DNA from: Bacillota bacterium | GTDB taxonomy: Bacteria; Bacillota; Clostridia; Christensenellales; CALWSW01 | DNA length: 7,740 nt | Assembly: GCA_023402915.1 (NCBI GenBank) | Contig: JAEYFO010000077.1 | Span: forward strand, 1 to 7,740 | Reading direction: 5' to 3' | In this document: positions 5,533 through 7,740 of the stretch, one piece after another | Position numbering within the stretch: the stretch's first letter is position 1 | How the letters are laid out: the number at the start of each line of letters is the position of its first letter | Notes under the pieces: generated by a model | The model's input: the letters and a program-made list of their open reading frames with translations, nothing else | Database searches by the model: none | Told to the model about the DNA's origin: nothing | Made by a program: the position numbers and the translations under genes

Positions 5533-7350
5533 ATGAAGAACACGAAGCATCTGCGTCTGTTGGCGCTGCTGCTGGCGCTGAGTCTGCTGCTTTGCGCCTG
5601 CGCTCCGGCGGCTGTGACCGAACCGGAAGAAACGGCAGCCGCGACGGAGACCCCCGCTGCGGAAGCGACGGCTGCCCCGGCGGAAGAAGCAGCGCAGGGA
5701 AAGACCCTGACCCCCGGCACCTATACCGCGTCGGCGCAGGGTTTTGGCAATCTGGTGACGGTGACGATGACCGTCAGCGAGGACGCGATCGAATCCTGCA
5801 CGGCGGAAGGCCCGGTCGAAACGAACGGCGTGGGTCAGGTGGCCGTCCAGAAAGTTCCGGAAGAAATCGTTGCCGCGCAGTCGCTGGGCATCGACACGTT
5901 CACCGGCGCAACGTTCACCTATAACGGCATCATGGCCGCGGCGAAGGACTGCATCGCGCAGGCGGGCGGCGACGTTTCCGCCTGGTCTGAAACGACCGAA
6001 ACCACGCCGGAGCAGATCGCGCTGGACACGGACGTTCTCGTCGTGGGCGGCGGCCTTTCGGGCATCTGCGCTGCGGTGAGCGCGGCGGAAGCGGGCGCGA
6101 AGGTGACGCTGGTCGAAAAGCTGGCGTTCCTGGGCGGCAACTCGGCGCTGTCCACCGGCGGCTTTATGTTTGCCGGCACCGATCTTCAGAAGGCCAACGG
6201 CGTGGAGGATACGCCCGAAGCGTTCATTGAATACGGCATCGAAAAGAGCGACGGCACCCGCGACGTCAACCAGCTGGAGATGATCGCCTACCGCGGCAAC
6301 GAAGTGCTCAACTGGCTCATCAGCCACGGCGCGGAGTTCAAGGACACCGTTAAAAAGACCACGGGCTGCCCCGTCGAGCGCGGCCACAACGCGGCCAAGG
6401 GCACGTATCAGATCATTGCGGCCCTGTGCGATTCCATCGACCGGCTGGGCGTGGACGTGCGCCTGTGCACGACGGCGACGGAGCTGACGACGGACGAGAG
6501 CGGCAACGTCACGGGCATTCTGGCTTCTGACGAGCACGGCAACACCTATACCATCACCGCGAAGAACACCATTTTGGCGGCGGGCGGCTTTGCCGGCAAT
6601 TCCGAAAAGATCGAAGAGAACTGGGGTCTTTCCGGCCTGACCTACGTGGGCACGAAGGGCGTTGTGGGCGACATGATCGACGCGGCGGCCGCCGTGGGCG
6701 CAGAGCTTCGCGAGATGGACGTCATCAAGACCACCTCCACCGTGGACGTGACGAAGGGCATCCTGCTCACGGGCGGCATGCTTTCCGCGGGCGCGATCAT
6801 CGTGGACGAAAACGGCAACCGCTTCTGCGACGAAGCGGGCTCCAAGTCCGGTCTGGGCGACACGATCATGGCGCTGGGACAGCCCTACGTGGTGGAGATT
6901 TTTGACCAGGCCATGGCCGATCAGGTTTCCGCCGCCGCCAAGTACAAGGAGCAGGGCATCCTCATCGAAGCGGACACCATCGAAGCGCTGGCCGAAAAGT
7001 GCAACCTGCCCGCGGAAAACGTGGCGGCAGCCGTTGAGGAATACAACAAGGCGGTTTCGGAAGGCGCTGCGGACTCCTTTGGCCGCACGATCTACACCGC
7101 GCCCCTTGAGACCGCTCCCTTCTATGCCGCGAAGGTCTATCCCGGCCTGACCAGCACGGCGGGCGGCGTGGTCATCGACAAGGAATGCCACGTGCTGCGC
7201 GCCGACGGCAGCGCCATCGGCAACCTGCTGGCCGTGGGCGAAATGGTCAGCGGCTACCGCGCCAAGGGCTACGTGGGCGGCGACTCCCTCGCGCAGGACG
7301 CCGTCACCGGCAAGGTCGCGGGCGAAGTGGCTGCGGCAGCGGCGAAGTAA
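5533..7350 (+). CDS. FMN-binding/FAD-dependent reductase lipoprotein (fumarate reductase flavoprotein-like)
   Basis: The 605-residue product begins with a lipoprotein signal: basic MKNTKHLR, a leucine-rich core, and a lipobox LCAC with the likely lipidated C23. An Ala/Thr/Glu/Pro-rich linker (about 24-56) is followed by an FMN-binding domain (about 58-147) with the flavinylation motif DTFTGATFT (121-129), where an ApbE-type enzyme would attach FMN to T127 or T129. The FAD-binding domain (about 166-604) shows VVGGGLSG (170-177), E195, LGGNSALSTGG (200-210), TILAAGGF (346-353) and a C-terminal GEMVSG/VGGDSLAQDA region. Family knowledge: such proteins are extracellular reductases of organic acceptors such as fumarate or urocanate, fed by membrane electron-transfer systems. 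The catalytic residues of fumarate reductases appear replaced, so the acceptor is unknown. The ATG at 5533 is preferred because AAAGGAGG lies 10 bases upstream and the signal peptide starts here. Transcribed alone, divergent from the regulator. Confidence 0.9.
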   Translation: MKNTKHLRLLALLLALSLLLCACAPAAVTEPEETAAATETPAAEATAAPAEEAAQGKTLTPGTYTASAQGFGNLVTVTMTVSEDAIESCTAEGPVETNGVGQVAVQKVPEEIVAAQSLGIDTFTGATFTYNGIMAAAKDCIAQAGGDVSAWSETTETTPEQIALDTDVLVVGGGLSGICAAVSAAEAGAKVTLVEKLAFLGGNSALSTGGFMFAGTDLQKANGVEDTPEAFIEYGIEKSDGTRDVNQLEMIAYRGNEVLNWLISHGAEFKDTVKKTTGCPVERGHNAAKGTYQIIAALCDSIDRLGVDVRLCTTATELTTDESGNVTGILASDEHGNTYTITAKNTILAAGGFAGNSEKIEENWGLSGLTYVGTKGVVGDMIDAAAAVGAELREMDVIKTTSTVDVTKGILLTGGMLSAGAIIVDENGNRFCDEAGSKSGLGDTIMALGQPYVVEIFDQAMADQVSAAAKYKEQGILIEADTIEALAEKCNLPAENVAAAVEEYNKAVSEGAADSFGRTIYTAPLETAPFYAAKVYPGLTSTAGGVVIDKECHVLRADGSAIGNLLAVGEMVSGYRAKGYVGGDSLAQDAVTGKVAGEVAAAAAK

Positions 7351-7371
7351 AAGATATTCCAGGGGAGACGG

Positions 7372-7403
7372 CGGGGAAACTTTTTTGAAAAAAAGTTTTC
7401 CCG
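7372..7403 (+). terminator. Hairpin terminator after the reductase gene
   Basis: Bases 7372-7385 pair with 7390-7403: 14 bp including one G-T pair, closed by a 4-base loop. The stem begins 22 bases after the stop codon. The top of the stem is T on the left and A on the right, and no separate T-run follows on the plus strand, so its strength is uncertain. A second, weaker dyad CCCTTT/AAAGGG sits at 7406-7429. Confidence 0.55.
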
Positions 7404-7740
7404 AACCCTTTCAAAAAACTTTCAAAGGGAAAGAAAAAGCGGAAGGCGGTACGTCTGTCCTCAAAAGGAGGGCGGAAGAAATGGATTTCGCTGTTTGCCC
7501 GTATAAAAGGGGAAAGAGCGAAAAGCGAAATTTTTCTTCAAAAGAAACAATCCTTTTCAAAAAAACGCAGCTCTTGCGCCGTCGCTTTCCGGAAAAACCT
7601 GAGAGCGTTTCTTCAAGAAGAGTTCCGCGTCCTGGGTTTTCTTTCTGAAAATCGCGTGGCCCTCTCCGGAGCAGCTGACAGACCACCGGCTTCTCACTTC
7701 CAGTTTTTCCCGAAACTCCCGATTCTCCCCATTTTTGACC
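7404..7740. other. Right-hand spacer without a convincing gene
   Basis: Apart from the doubtful small ORF, nothing coding is supported. The stretch is rich in A-runs and short local inverted repeats (for example TTTCTT-CAA-AAGAAA near 7530-7545). From about 7650 it becomes pyrimidine-rich on the plus strand. The neighbouring gene to the right lies outside the window. Confidence 0.4.
7481..7648 (+). CDS. Doubtful 55-residue basic ORF
   Basis: The ATG at 7481 has a textbook AAGGAGG at 7465-7471 with 9 bases between. The product begins MDFAVCPYKRGKSEKRNFSS and is rich in Lys, Arg and Ser, with no recognised domain, signal or membrane segment. The DNA is A-rich like the surrounding spacer rather than GC-rich like the real genes, so the reading frame is probably chance. 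It is listed only because of the ribosome binding site. Confidence 0.15.
   Translation: MDFAVCPYKRGKSEKRNFSSKETILFKKTQLLRRRFPEKPESVSSRRVPRPGFSF

Noticed and set aside
5452..7191. A 579-codon minus-strand open frame opposite the reductase gene.
   Set aside because: Shadow of the FAD/FMN protein on the plus strand; the translation is rich in Arg, His and Gly with no family motifs.
1..7740. Search for tRNA, rRNA, CRISPR arrays, insertion sequences and attachment sites.
   Set aside because: No cloverleaf, regularly spaced repeats, transposase or terminal inverted repeats were recognised. This was by eye only.

Overview
The window comes from a GC-rich anaerobic Bacillota, most likely a gut-type Clostridia lineage. 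This is inferred from GC-rich genes separated by A/T-rich spacers, strong GGAGG-type ribosome binding sites, sigma-A-like promoters, Rho-independent hairpins, a SorC/DeoR-type sugar regulator and a secreted FMN-binding/FAD lipoprotein. The species cannot be named from the sequence.

Minus-strand part (positions 1 to 4961, read right to left): a SorC-family sugar-responsive regulator (4026-4961) with its own promoter (5059-5088) and its own terminator (3924-3959); an FGGY carbohydrate kinase (2166-3713); a short-chain dehydrogenase (1212-1958); a DeoC-like class I aldolase (413-1132); and the first 28 codons of a second FGGY kinase (1-84) that runs off the left edge. Oxidoreductase, kinase, aldolase and sugar-sensing repressor together look like a catabolic module for a sugar or sugar alcohol: oxidation or reduction of polyol/ketose, phosphorylation, then retro-aldol cleavage to central metabolites. 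The substrate cannot be assigned. The aldolase keeps the Schiff-base and proton-relay lysines but lacks the usual phosphate-binding residues of deoxyribose-phosphate aldolase, so a substrate other than deoxyribose 5-phosphate is likely.

Divergent spacer (4962-5532): carries a minus-strand promoter for the regulator and a good plus-strand promoter (TTGACA, 17-bp spacer, TATCCT) for the gene to the right. Three AAAACGTTTT-centred palindromes resembling LacI/CcpA (cre) operators lie here; one covers the expected start of the plus-strand transcript.

Plus-strand part (5533-7740): one gene for a 605-residue lipoprotein with an N-terminal FMN-binding domain carrying a flavinylation motif and a C-terminal FAD-binding fumarate-reductase-like domain, followed by a hairpin terminator. 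It looks like an extracellular, flavin-loaded reductase for a small organic electron acceptor. By alignment from memory, the residues that define fumarate reduction are missing, so the acceptor is something else. The last ~340 bases hold no convincing gene.

Points that merit attention: the three-operator array in the divergent spacer, an 18-bp near-match to the Bacillus DeoR operator just downstream of the SorC regulator, a plus-strand-oriented terminator inside the minus-strand catabolic operon, the altered active sites of both the reductase and the aldolase, and the pair of similar FGGY kinases.
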